DNA from: Actinoplanes sandaracinus
GTDB taxonomy: Bacteria > Actinomycetota > Actinomycetes > Mycobacteriales > Micromonosporaceae
Reading direction: 5' to 3'
Assembly (NCBI RefSeq): GCF_030009775.1
Contig: NZ_JASCTH010000046.1
Coordinates: 1 to 57,384, forward strand
Length of the DNA stretch: 57,384 bases
Position 1 is the first letter of the stretch. Every line of letters starts with the position of its first letter. The position numbers and the translations under genes were made by a program. Of the stretch, positions 16,998 to 24,815 are shown piece by piece. Under the pieces are notes generated by a model. The model was given only the letters and a program-made list of their open reading frames with translations, had not been told where the DNA came from and did no database searches.

Positions 16998-18025
16998 GCG
17001 GGATGGACAACCACGAGACGGTCGTCCACCTCATCGGGGCGTGGGCGCTGGACGCCTGTTCCACCGTGGAGGAGAAGCTCGTCGAGTCCCATCTCGGCAC
17101 CTGCCCGGCCTGCACCGAGGAGGCCCGTGGACTGCGGGAAGCCGCCGCGGGCATCGTGGACGACCACCTCCGACCACCGGCCGGGGCACGTGCCCGGCTG
17201 CTCTCGGCCGCCCGGAGCCGGCGGCGCCCGGCACCGGCGGCACCGGCGTACGCGGCGCCGTACGCCGCCCAGATCGCGGCACTCGAACTGCTGCTGTCCG
17301 ACCTGGCGCCCGAGCACTGGCGCCGGATCGCGGCGGACGGCGAACTGACGGTCCATGACCTCCTCGCGCATCTCGCCGCCACCGATGGGCTGGTCGCCGC
17401 CGCGGTGGGCGTGCCCGTCCAGCCGCCGACCGAGCCGGGCGAGGGCGCGGCCGCACGCACCGCCGCCGTGCTGCGCCGGGAACGGCAGCGGTCCCCCGAG
17501 CAGACCATGCGGTCCTGGCGCGCACAGGCCGACGCGGTGTGCCACGCCCTTCTCGCGGGGCACCCGTCACCGGGCTCCGTGACCGTGGATCTGGGCTGGC
17601 CGCTGCCCCTGGCCGACGCGCTGACGGCCCGGGCCTTCGAGATCTGGATCCACCGGGAGGACATCGCCGCCGCGACCGGGCGCCGCACCGTCACACCCCT
17701 GCCCGAACACCTGCACCCCATGGCTGACCTGGCGGTACGACTGCTACCCCGGGTCACCTCCCGCCGCGTCGCGCCACCCCTCGACCGGTACGTGCGGTGG
17801 CGTCTCACCGGCGCCGGTGAGGCCTGGACCGTGCCGCTGCACCCGTCCATGCCGGTGCCGGCCGTGGTCCGTCCGGCCGCGGTCCTCACCCTGGACGTCG
17901 TCGAGTTCTGCCGGCTGGTCGGCGGCCGCCGTGATCCGGCCCGGATCGCCGTGGAGATCGAGGGCGACACCACTCTGGCGCGGGAGGTGCTCGCGGCCGC
18001 GCCGGCCATGGCGCCCGTCCCGTGA
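16994..18025 (+). CDS. anti-sigma factor fused to a mycothiol maleylpyruvate isomerase-type domain
   Basis: 343 residues. The N-terminus is a zinc anti-sigma domain with H33-x3-C37-x2-C40 (SHLGTCPAC). After a basic linker comes an MDMPI/DinB-like helical domain (about residues 90-235) in which a metal triad can be read: His121 or His126 in TVHDLLAHLAATD, and Glu216/His220 in FEIWIHREDI. A C-terminal beta-rich tail completes the MDMPI layout. There is no membrane segment, so it acts in the cytosol. The N-terminal domain should hold the ECF sigma encoded upstream; the second domain may sense or use mycothiol, which would link the sigma to redox state (inference). Confidence 0.88.
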   Translation: MSGMDNHETVVHLIGAWALDACSTVEEKLVESHLGTCPACTEEARGLREAAAGIVDDHLRPPAGARARLLSAARSRRRPAPAAPAYAAPYAAQIAALELLLSDLAPEHWRRIAADGELTVHDLLAHLAATDGLVAAAVGVPVQPPTEPGEGAAARTAAVLRRERQRSPEQTMRSWRAQADAVCHALLAGHPSPGSVTVDLGWPLPLADALTARAFEIWIHREDIAAATGRRTVTPLPEHLHPMADLAVRLLPRVTSRRVAPPLDRYVRWRLTGAGEAWTVPLHPSMPVPAVVRPAAVLTLDVVEFCRLVGGRRDPARIAVEIEGDTTLAREVLAAAPAMAPVP

Positions 18026-18136
18026 GCCACGAACGGCGCGGAGTGGTCGCCTCCTCGCGCGATGGCCCGCCGAGCAGCGCGAGTGCGGTCGGGGTGCGTG
18101 TGGCCGTACGGGAAAAGTGGGTTGATCTTCGCTTTA

Positions 18137-18142
18137 TATGAT
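18137..18142 (+). promoter_or_regulatory. -10 element of a probable leaderless transcript
   Basis: TATGAT lies 6 bp before the ATG at 18149 inside an AT-rich patch (TTTATATGATGG). The spacing puts transcription start at or next to the start codon, and there is no ribosome site. Leaderless genes are common in actinobacteria. No clear -35 was seen. Confidence 0.5.
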
Positions 18143-18148
18143 GGCGCG

Positions 18149-18787
18149 ATGCTCGATTCCGACCTTTTGGCGGCCGCCGCGGCGGCGACCGGGTTCATGC
18201 CAGCCGACGAAGGCCTCGCCCTGGCCGAAGCGGTGCTCGCCGCGCCGGCCGGCCCGATCCTGGAGGTGGGCAGCTACCTCGGCAAATCGACGCTCTACCT
18301 GGCCGCCGCCGCCCGCCCGCGCGGCGCCACCGTCGTCACCGTCGACCACCACCGCGGGTCGGAGGAACACCAGCCCGGCTGGGACTATCACGATCCCGGG
18401 CTGGTCGACCCGCGGGTGGGGCTGATCGACACGCTGCCCGGCTTCCGCGGCACGATCGCCGCGGCCGGCGCCGAGGACGTGGTCGTCGCCGTCGTGGCGC
18501 GGGCCGAGCAGTTCGCGCGGCTGTGGGCGACGCCGCTCGCGTTCCTGTTCCTCGACGGCAGCCACACCGACGAATCCGCGCAACGCGACCTCGCCAGCTG
18601 GGCGCCGCACCTGGCGGCCGGCGGGGTCCTCGCCATCCACGACGTGTTCCCCGACCCGGCCGACGGTGGACAGGCGCCCTACCGCATCTACCGCAAAGCC
18701 CTCGACAGCGGCGACTACACCGAACTCACGGGCCGGGGTTCGCTGCGGCTCCTGCGCCGCGAACCGTCTCCGCGTCAGGAACGCTGA
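18149..18787 (+). CDS. class I SAM-dependent methyltransferase (family 24 type)
   Basis: 212 residues from ATG 18149. The SAM-binding motif I reads ILEVGSYLGKSTLYLA, followed by the VTVDHHRGSEEHQPG motif II region and FLFLDGSHTDESAQRDLASW with the acidic motif of the family. The start is set by the promoter-like TATGAT just upstream; the frame is open earlier but lacks a ribosome site. Its 3' end overlaps the opposing toroid protein gene by 62 bp. It probably acts with the adjacent minus-strand cluster on a sugar or lipid substrate (inference from context). Confidence 0.88.
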   Translation: MLDSDLLAAAAAATGFMPADEGLALAEAVLAAPAGPILEVGSYLGKSTLYLAAAARPRGATVVTVDHHRGSEEHQPGWDYHDPGLVDPRVGLIDTLPGFRGTIAAAGAEDVVVAVVARAEQFARLWATPLAFLFLDGSHTDESAQRDLASWAPHLAAGGVLAIHDVFPDPADGGQAPYRIYRKALDSGDYTELTGRGSLRLLRREPSPRQER

Positions 18788-19787
18788 CGCCGCTCGCCTC
18801 CCGGAAGATGCCCGAGCGCGGATGCTGCCCGTGCAGGGCGTCGACCGCGAGCACCACCGCCGCCGCCGTCCAGGTGGTCCGTTCCACCGGCCACCGGACG
18901 CCGTCGGTCAGCACCAGACCCGTCCAGTACGAACCGTCCGGCTCCCGCAGGTGCTGCATCGCCGCGACCAGCTCCTCCGCGGCGGCCCGCTCACCGATCG
19001 TGTCCAGCGCCAAAGCCAGCTCACACGTCTCCGCGCCGGTCACCCACGGCTGATCCGACACGCAATAGGCGCCCCGGCCGGGTACGACGAACTCGTCCCA
19101 CCGCTGTTCGAGCCGCTCCCGCGCCACACGCCCGCGGACCGCGCCGCCCAGCACCGGGTAATACCAGTCCATCGAATAGCGCGCCTTGTCGGCGAACGCG
19201 CCCGGACGCTCGTTGACCGCGTCCGCCAGCAGATCGGCGGCCAGCTCCCAGTCGGGCTGCGGCTCACCGACCCGCTCGGCGATCGCGGTGCCGCAGCGCA
19301 GCGCCTGATGAATGCTCGAACAGCCGGTCAGCAGCGCCACCGGATCGCCGGCCGCCCACCAGATCTCCCCACCGGGTGCCTGACAACCGGTCACGAAGTC
19401 GAGCGCCCGGCGCACCGCGGGCCACATCCGGGCCAGGAAAGCATCGTCACCGGTGCACCGCCAGTGATGCCAGCAGCCGACCGCGAGGTAGGCGGCGTGA
19501 TTCGTCTCCGCCGTCGGATCGGCGACCACCCCGCCCGGATCGTAACGCGACGCCCACGACCCGTCCGGCCGCTGCGCGCGGCGCAGCCAGTCGTAGGCGG
19601 CCTCCGCTTTCTCGGATTCTCCGCCCACGTCGAGAGCCATCGCGGCCTCCACGTGATCCCACGGATCGGCCTGCCCGCCCGGGAACCACGGGATCAAGCC
19701 GTCGGCCTGCTGCGCGGCGGCGATGCTCGCCACCGTCCGGCGGATCGCGTCGGCACTCAGCACCCCGGGAAGATCAGGCACCGACAT
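18726..19787 (-). CDS. alpha/alpha-toroid protein (prenyltransferase/squalene-oxidase-repeat or glycosidase-like)
   Basis: 353 residues. Repeated toroid helices carry GxW and QxxDG motifs: AAQQADGLIPWFPGGQADPW, RRAQRPDGSWASRY and EPDGSYWTGL. Proteins with this profile are often labelled prenyltransferase, but no DxDD or DxxD substrate motif is visible, so a polysaccharide-related (alpha/alpha)6 role is equally possible. Its start lies inside the 3' end of the upstream methyltransferase gene (14-bp overlap), indicating translational coupling. Confidence 0.75.
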   Translation of the reverse strand: MSVPDLPGVLSADAIRRTVASIAAAQQADGLIPWFPGGQADPWDHVEAAMALDVGGESEKAEAAYDWLRRAQRPDGSWASRYDPGGVVADPTAETNHAAYLAVGCWHHWRCTGDDAFLARMWPAVRRALDFVTGCQAPGGEIWWAAGDPVALLTGCSSIHQALRCGTAIAERVGEPQPDWELAADLLADAVNERPGAFADKARYSMDWYYPVLGGAVRGRVARERLEQRWDEFVVPGRGAYCVSDQPWVTGAETCELALALDTIGERAAAEELVAAMQHLREPDGSYWTGLVLTDGVRWPVERTTWTAAAVVLAVDALHGQHPRSGIFREASGVSVPDAETVRGAGAAANPGP

Positions 19788-20496
19788 CGGCCATCACCTC
19801 CTGTTTCCGCAGATAGATGACCACGCTCTTGCCGATCAGCGGATTGAGGGCCTGCTCCAGCACCCGCGTCAGCGCCGGCCGGTCGGTGATGTCCCACACC
19901 AGCATCCGGTGGTACGCCCGAGTCGGGGCGGCGTCCCCGATCGCGCACTTCAGCCACCAGTACGGGCTGTGCAGCGCATGCGCGAACCCGTTGCCCGTCA
20001 CCGTCAGCCCCGCCTCGCGCAGCCGACCGGACAACTCGTCCTCCTTGTAGATGCGCACATGCCCACCCTCATTGGCGTGGTACTCGTCCGAAAGTGCCCA
20101 GCACACCCGCTCCGGCAGCCAGCGCGGCACCGTCACCGCGGCCAGCCCGCCCGGCTTCAGCACCCGGGTCAGCTCCGCGATCGCCGTCACATCGTCCGGA
20201 ATGTGCTCCAGCACCTCGGAGGCGATCACCCGGTCGAAACTCGCGTCCGGGAACGGCAGAGACAACAGGTCACCCTGCACCGTCGTGGCGCTCGCCGTCG
20301 CCGGCACCTCACCGGCCAGCTCCATCGCCGCGCACCAGGACGCTGTCGTCGCCAGATCCTTCTCGTTCAGGTCCAGGGCGACGACGTCCGCGCCCCGCCG
20401 GTACGCCTCGAAGGTGTGCCGGCCCTCGCCGCAACCCAGATCGAGGACCCGCATCCCCGGCCGCACGTCCAGCCGGTCGTAGTCGACGGTCAACAA
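19774..20496 (-). CDS. class I SAM-dependent methyltransferase
   Basis: 240 residues. Motif I VLDLGCGEGRHTFEA (residues 18-32), the motif II acidic residue in VVALDLNEKDLA, and the motif IV/post-I block DRVIASEVLEHIPDD are textbook UbiE/Methyltransf_11 features. The substrate is unknown. It is middle gene of the minus-strand trio with the glycosyltransferase upstream (180-bp repeat-containing spacer) and the toroid protein downstream (overlapping). Confidence 0.92.
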   Translation of the reverse strand: MLTVDYDRLDVRPGMRVLDLGCGEGRHTFEAYRRGADVVALDLNEKDLATTASWCAAMELAGEVPATASATTVQGDLLSLPFPDASFDRVIASEVLEHIPDDVTAIAELTRVLKPGGLAAVTVPRWLPERVCWALSDEYHANEGGHVRIYKEDELSGRLREAGLTVTGNGFAHALHSPYWWLKCAIGDAAPTRAYHRMLVWDITDRPALTRVLEQALNPLIGKSVVIYLRKQEVMADVGA

Positions 20497-20562
20497 AGTT
20501 GTTCTACCTGCCCTTTCGGTTGAAGCCCGCGTTGTGCGCTGCTTGCGTTCTGCGTTACCTGT

Positions 20563-20700
20563 GGCCTGGTGGTGCTTACGGCCCGGTGGGGTTCTGGCCT
20601 GGTGGTGCTTACGGCCGGGTGGTGCTCACGGCCCCGTGCGGGTCACGGCTTGGTGGCGCTTGCGGCCCGGTGATGCTTACGGCCTGCGGCGCTTGCGGTG
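20563..20700. repeat. degenerate tandem repeat based on TGGTGCTTACGGCC
   Basis: At least five imperfect copies of a GG(C/T)CTGGTGGTGCTTACGGCC-like unit fill the spacer between the methyltransferase and glycosyltransferase genes and run into the last codons of the glycosyltransferase. A related GGCGCTTACGGYGG unit recurs inside the glycosyltransferase insertion at 21441-21530. Confidence 0.75.
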
Positions 20701-22305
20701 CTCCTCGATCGCTTCGGCGTACCACTCGGCGGTCCGCATCGCGGTACGCCGCCACGTGAAGTGTTCGACCGCCCGGCGCCGGCCGGCGGCGCCCAGCCTG
20801 CGGCGCAGCGCCTCATCGTCGAGCAGCCGCCCGATCGCCGCCGACAACGCCTCGGCGTCCCCCGGCGCGACGTGCAGCGACGCCAGCCCGTCCGGGCCGG
20901 TCACCTCCGGCAACGCGCCCGCGGTGGTGACGACCAGCGGGACCCCGCACGCCATCGCCTCGACGGCGGGCAGCGAGAAACCCTCGTACCGCGACGGCAC
21001 CGCAGCGACCGTCGCTGACCGGAAGAGATCAGCGAGTTCGTCGTCCGAGATCCCCGAGACGAAACGAACCGCCCGGTCCAGGCCCAGCCGGGCGATCGCC
21101 CGCGCGGCGGCGCCGTCCGGACGCGCCGAGCCGACGACCACCAGTTCGACGTCGTGGTCGGCGCGGAGTTTGGCTACCGCTTCGATCAGCTCAGGAAGAC
21201 CTTTCAGCGGTACGTCCGCGCTGGCCACCGCCACGATCCGGTCGCCTCGGGCCCATCCCGCGACCCCGCCCCCCGCAGAGCCACCACCCTGGCTGCCGTT
21301 CGCCCGGATACCGCCGTCCCGGGGCGCGCCGTCCGCTGCGACATCGTCCACAGCGGTGCCACCCTCTCCGGCGTGGTTCTCCGCAGCGTCTCCCACCGCG
21401 GCGTTGCCGCTGGCGGCGCCGGTGGCAACGCCGTTCTCGGTGGCGGCGCTTACGGCGGTCTGCCGGGTGGTGGCGGCGCTTACGGTGGCCTGCCCGGCGG
21501 CGGCGCCTACGGTGGCCTGCCCGGCGGGGGTGCCGAGCGCGCCGTTCGTCGAGGCGCTGTCGGGTGTGGCGCCGCCGCATGTGTCGCTCTCGACCGTTGT
21601 GCTTCCGGCCAGGCTGGTTGTGTTTCCGGCCGGGCTGAAGGTGTCGACGTCGACGCCGACGCCGATCACCCGGAGCCGCTCGGCCGGCACCCGGAACGCC
21701 TCGACGATCTCGTCCCTCGCGGCGTTCGACACGGTCGTCAGCCACGGCAGGTTCCGCGCCACCCGCCCCTGCATGCGGGTGAACGCATACCACCGGCGCA
21801 GCGACAGCCGACGCTTCCAGTCGGGTGCGGCCGCCAGTTCCAGATCACGGTCCACGGTGATCGGGTGATGGATGGTCGCGACCACCGGTGTATCCGACCG
21901 GCTCAACGGCAACAGCCCGTAGCCGAGGCACTGGTTGTCGTGCACGATGTCGAACTCGCTCAGCCGCTCCCTCAGGAACCGCCAGGCCCGCAACGAGAAC
22001 GTCAGCGGCTCGGGAAACGCTCCCGTGCACATCGCCGTCCACTCCAGCACGTCGACCGGCGTGCGGAACTCCGACAGCCGCGGCGTCCGGAACGGATCCG
22101 GTTCCCGATAGAGGTCGAGGCTCGGCAGGACGGTCAACCCGACCCCGTCATCCAGGTCCGGCAACGGCGGCCCGGAGAACACCTCCACCTGATGCCCGAG
22201 CCTGACCAGCTCCCGCGACAGGTGCCGGACATAGATCCCCTGGCCCCCGCTGTGCGGTTTGCTCCGATATGACAGTAGGGCGATGCGAAGCGGCGGGGAG
22301 ATCAC
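20677..22305 (-). CDS. GT4 glycosyltransferase with a ~128-residue low-complexity insertion
   Basis: 542 residues. The N-terminal Rossmann domain begins LRIALLSYRSKPHSGGQGIY (donor/acceptor glycine loop) and includes IVHDNQCLGYG. The C-terminal domain has the GT4 signature (PSRYEGFSLPAVEAMACGVPLVVT) with the EX7E glutamates. Residues 226-353, exactly between the two domains after the conserved GVDVDTFSP, are an Ala/Thr/Gly-rich, repeat-like segment absent from ordinary ~400-residue GT4 enzymes. The domains on either side look intact. It leads a probable operon with the methyltransferase and toroid protein. The acceptor is unknown. Confidence 0.92.
   Translation of the reverse strand: MISPPLRIALLSYRSKPHSGGQGIYVRHLSRELVRLGHQVEVFSGPPLPDLDDGVGLTVLPSLDLYREPDPFRTPRLSEFRTPVDVLEWTAMCTGAFPEPLTFSLRAWRFLRERLSEFDIVHDNQCLGYGLLPLSRSDTPVVATIHHPITVDRDLELAAAPDWKRRLSLRRWYAFTRMQGRVARNLPWLTTVSNAARDEIVEAFRVPAERLRVIGVGVDVDTFSPAGNTTSLAGSTTVESDTCGGATPDSASTNGALGTPAGQATVGAAAGQATVSAATTRQTAVSAATENGVATGAASGNAAVGDAAENHAGEGGTAVDDVAADGAPRDGGIRANGSQGGGSAGGGVAGWARGDRIVAVASADVPLKGLPELIEAVAKLRADHDVELVVVGSARPDGAAARAIARLGLDRAVRFVSGISDDELADLFRSATVAAVPSRYEGFSLPAVEAMACGVPLVVTTAGALPEVTGPDGLASLHVAPGDAEALSAAIGRLLDDEALRRRLGAAGRRRAVEHFTWRRTAMRTAEWYAEAIEEHRKRRRP
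21247..21630 (-). repeat. low-complexity insertion inside the glycosyltransferase gene
   Basis: In-frame 384-bp segment coding for about 128 Ala/Thr/Gly residues. It holds 27-30-bp near-repeats (GGCGGCGCTTACGG... at 21442, 21472 and 21502) and a repeated GQATVxAA peptide. It resembles the tandem repeat of the downstream spacer (20563-20700). Confidence 0.75.
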
Positions 22306-23189
22306 CTGATGACCCTAAGAGGCGAGAAGCAAATGATCACTACTGTTCGGGCCTGACGATTTGATCACTTTCATCGGTAGGTCCCACCGGACCCCGAAAC
22401 GGACCACCCCGCCGAGCCCCATCTGACCGCATTTCCACCCGCTCGCCGGGCCCCATCTGACCGCATCCCGCCCGCTCGCCGGGCCCCATCTGACCGCATC
22501 CCGCCCGCTCGCCGGGCCCCATCTGACCGCATCCCGCCCGCTCGCCGGGCCGGGCACTGCCCCGGGAGCACCGGCGACCCCGGCGACATCGCCCGCCGCG
22601 ACGGCTACCCCGAGGCCGCGCTCGCCCGCGGCGCGGATGCCCTCGTCGGTGTGGGTGGGCGGCAACCGCCTCGCCGTGGCCGCCGCCCACACCGAACGCC
22701 GCTTACCGCCGGCCACCACTCGCCAGCGTCGGCTACCGCCGGCCACCCTGCTCACCGTCGGTCGCTGGCGCGAGCAGAGTCACCCGAGCGACCGCCTGTG
22801 GTGGGCGGGACCGTCTCCGGGGATCTCCGGGGAATGAATGTCAGCCATCCGTGATGACCGGCGTAAGCAAGCCGGTGTTCGAGGGTTGGTGCCAGTGCAT
22901 CGGCGTCCGAGGGACGGCGGTTGGCTACGGTCGCGAGCAGCAACACCGAGCGGTCGAGGGTTTGAACACCATGATCGGGACATCGAGCCGGTCCGGCGGT
23001 CGCGATAACCCACACCGCACCGCGGCCATTGAGCCCTCGCCGCGCAGGTCAGCGTTCCGCTCGGCGGTGGTGTCGGTTCTGACGACCACGGACACCGGCG
23101 CAGGGTGAGGTGCGCTCCAAGGTCACGACCACGTGGTGTCGCTGGTGGCGACCACAGCCAGGCGTTCGAGGGCCGGCGTCAGCGCCGTG
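22306..23189. other. 884-bp stretch without a supported gene
   Basis: Between the glycosyltransferase and lectin genes. It holds the 33-bp tandem repeat described separately. The remaining frames (for example minus-strand 22315-22755 and 22752-23015) read through repeats or lack family features and ribosome sites, and I do not call them genes. Confidence 0.5.
22417..22549. repeat. 33-bp tandem repeat, four copies
   Basis: Units at 22417-22450 (34 bp, slightly diverged), 22451-22483, 22484-22516 and 22517-22549; the last three are identical. Each begins CCCCATCTGACCGCATCCCG and ends CGCTCGCCGGG. The units are contiguous without spacers, so this is a minisatellite and not CRISPR. Confidence 0.95.
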
Positions 23190-24245
23190 TCAGCGGAACG
23201 TCCAGCGCTGATTGTTGGCGCCGTCGCAGGTGGTGACGATGACCGAGCGGCCGGGGCGGGCGCCTGAGTGGGGGTCGGTGAGGCACTGGGCGGTCGCGGC
23301 GTTGACGAGAGTGCCGTCTTCGGAGAGTTGCCACTGTGCGGTTGTCCGCCCGTCGCAGCGGGTCAGTTCGACGGTGCCATCACCGGCCAGGTAGGCGCAC
23401 ATGTCCAGCACCTCGAGAGTGCGGTCCGAGTTCAGCCGCCACCGTTGCGGGCTGGTGCCGTTGCAGTCGTCGACGTGCACCTCACCGCCCTCAATAGCGT
23501 CGCCGTGCAGGTCCAGGCAGAGGCCGTTGCCGGTGACCAGCAGCCCGCGGCCGGTCCTGACCGGAGCCGGGGCGAACTCGACCGGCGGCGCCGGCGCCAC
23601 AGTAGCCGGGTTGCCACTCGCCGTCCCCGAGGGGGCAGCCGACGCACCGGTCACGTCGCCGGCCACCGAGGACGGTGGAGAGATCTTCTGCGCCGGCGGG
23701 GACGTGGTCGCCTTGCCGGCCTCGTCCGCGCTACCGGTGCCGGTCCCCGCCCCAGTCCTATTCTCAGTGCCGGTGCCCGTCTCACCGGTCGGGGCGCCGG
23801 TGGGGCTGACACTCGCCGAGGTGGCCGGCCCGACCGCCACGGGAAGCGAGTTGCCGGGCATCGAGGCCCACGTGTCAGATCGATCGGCGGGCCGCAGCAT
23901 CGCGTAGCCGGCGACAAACGCGGCGGACGTCACTCCGGAACCGATCAGCAGGAGCAGGCCGCGTCGCCGACGTGCACCCTGACGGTCCTCGCCGGAACGG
24001 TCGGACTCGGCGACCGGAACCACCGGCAGCAGTTGCGTCGGAAGCTCCCCAGCGGTGTGCTCCACGGGCCAGGTCGAGGCGGACAGCGATGGCTCCTGCT
24101 GAGGGCCGTCTGGCAGGACGAACGGCCGCACCAGCAACGGATCGCGATTGTCGCCCAGATCCTCACCCACTTGGCGTTGCCACCCCCCGGTCCGGCGTCG
24201 GTGCCCCAACTTACCGGCATTCATTGATCCGTGTGGGGATCCCAT
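23190..24245 (-). CDS. membrane-anchored ricin-type beta-trefoil lectin domain protein
   Basis: 351 residues from ATG 24245 (ATG 24224 also possible). Layout: a ~95-residue cytosolic N-terminus, one transmembrane helix (LLLLIGSGVTSAAFVAGYAML, about residues 97-117), a long Ser/Thr/Gly/Pro-rich linker, and a C-terminal ricin-B-like domain from about residue 230. The three QxW-type motifs are visible (SPQRWRL, TAQWQL, NQRWTF) with cysteines in each lobe (LCLDL/DDCNG, MCAYL/TRCDG, QCLTD/TTCDG). The lectin domain should face outside and bind a carbohydrate. No enzyme domain is attached. Confidence 0.88.
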   Translation of the reverse strand: MGSPHGSMNAGKLGHRRRTGGWQRQVGEDLGDNRDPLLVRPFVLPDGPQQEPSLSASTWPVEHTAGELPTQLLPVVPVAESDRSGEDRQGARRRRGLLLLIGSGVTSAAFVAGYAMLRPADRSDTWASMPGNSLPVAVGPATSASVSPTGAPTGETGTGTENRTGAGTGTGSADEAGKATTSPPAQKISPPSSVAGDVTGASAAPSGTASGNPATVAPAPPVEFAPAPVRTGRGLLVTGNGLCLDLHGDAIEGGEVHVDDCNGTSPQRWRLNSDRTLEVLDMCAYLAGDGTVELTRCDGRTTAQWQLSEDGTLVNAATAQCLTDPHSGARPGRSVIVTTCDGANNQRWTFR

Positions 24246-24815
24246 CAGTAGATGCCCGTCGTTCTGCGTGCCCTCAGGCTGCGGTCTGCCGTGCTCACGC
24301 GGTCCCTACATGTTTCCGGTCACAACTCCGGGGCCGGCCCCCACCAGCTTCGCTTCACGGGCCGTACGGCCCGTGGCGCAGCTGTGCGCCCGGCGCCCCT
24401 GGGTGTCCCCCGTGCCGCCCCCTATGGAGGTGGGACCTCGGCCCTGGCGTGGTTGGGCGGCTGGTGTGCGTGGGCGTGGTGGCGGCGGTGTGGCGGTGGG
24501 GCTTCGGCCCTGGCGTGGTTGGGCGGCTGGTGTGCGTGGGCGTGGTGGCGGCGGTGCGGTGGTGGGTCTCGGGCCTGACGTGGTTGGGCGGCTGGTGTGC
24601 GTGGGCGTGGTGGCGGCGGTGCGGTGGTGGGCCTCGGGCCTGACGTAGCTGCGCGGCTGGTGCGCGTGGGGGTGTGGCCCCGCGTTCTGGCGGCGGGCTG
24701 GCGGGGGACCCACGGCGGGCTGGCGGTAGCTGGACGGCTGGCGCGCCCGTGAGTGTGACCCGGCCTTGCGGAGTGGAGCCGGCGGCTTGCTTCGCTAGGC
24801 CGGGGTCACCGGTCG
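24246..24815. other. 570-bp repeat-containing intergenic region
   Basis: Between the lectin start and the end of the VIT/VWA gene. Apart from the 65-bp tandem repeat I see no gene: the overlapping frames on both strands translate the repeat and lack family similarity. Confidence 0.5.
24445..24670. repeat. 65/66-bp tandem repeat, about 3.5 copies
   Basis: Units start at 24445, 24511, 24576 and 24641 (the last partial and diverged), each opening TGGCGTGGTTGGGCGGCTGG or a near copy and containing GTGCGTGGGCGTGGTGGCGG. The period is close to 65 bp and the array is noncoding. Confidence 0.9.

Noticed and set aside
22417..22549. CRISPR array
   Set aside because: The repeats are directly adjacent with no spacers, and no cas genes are present.
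22315..22755. 146-codon minus-strand frame over the 33-bp repeats
   Set aside because: Mostly translated repeat units, no ribosome site, no similarity outside the repeat.
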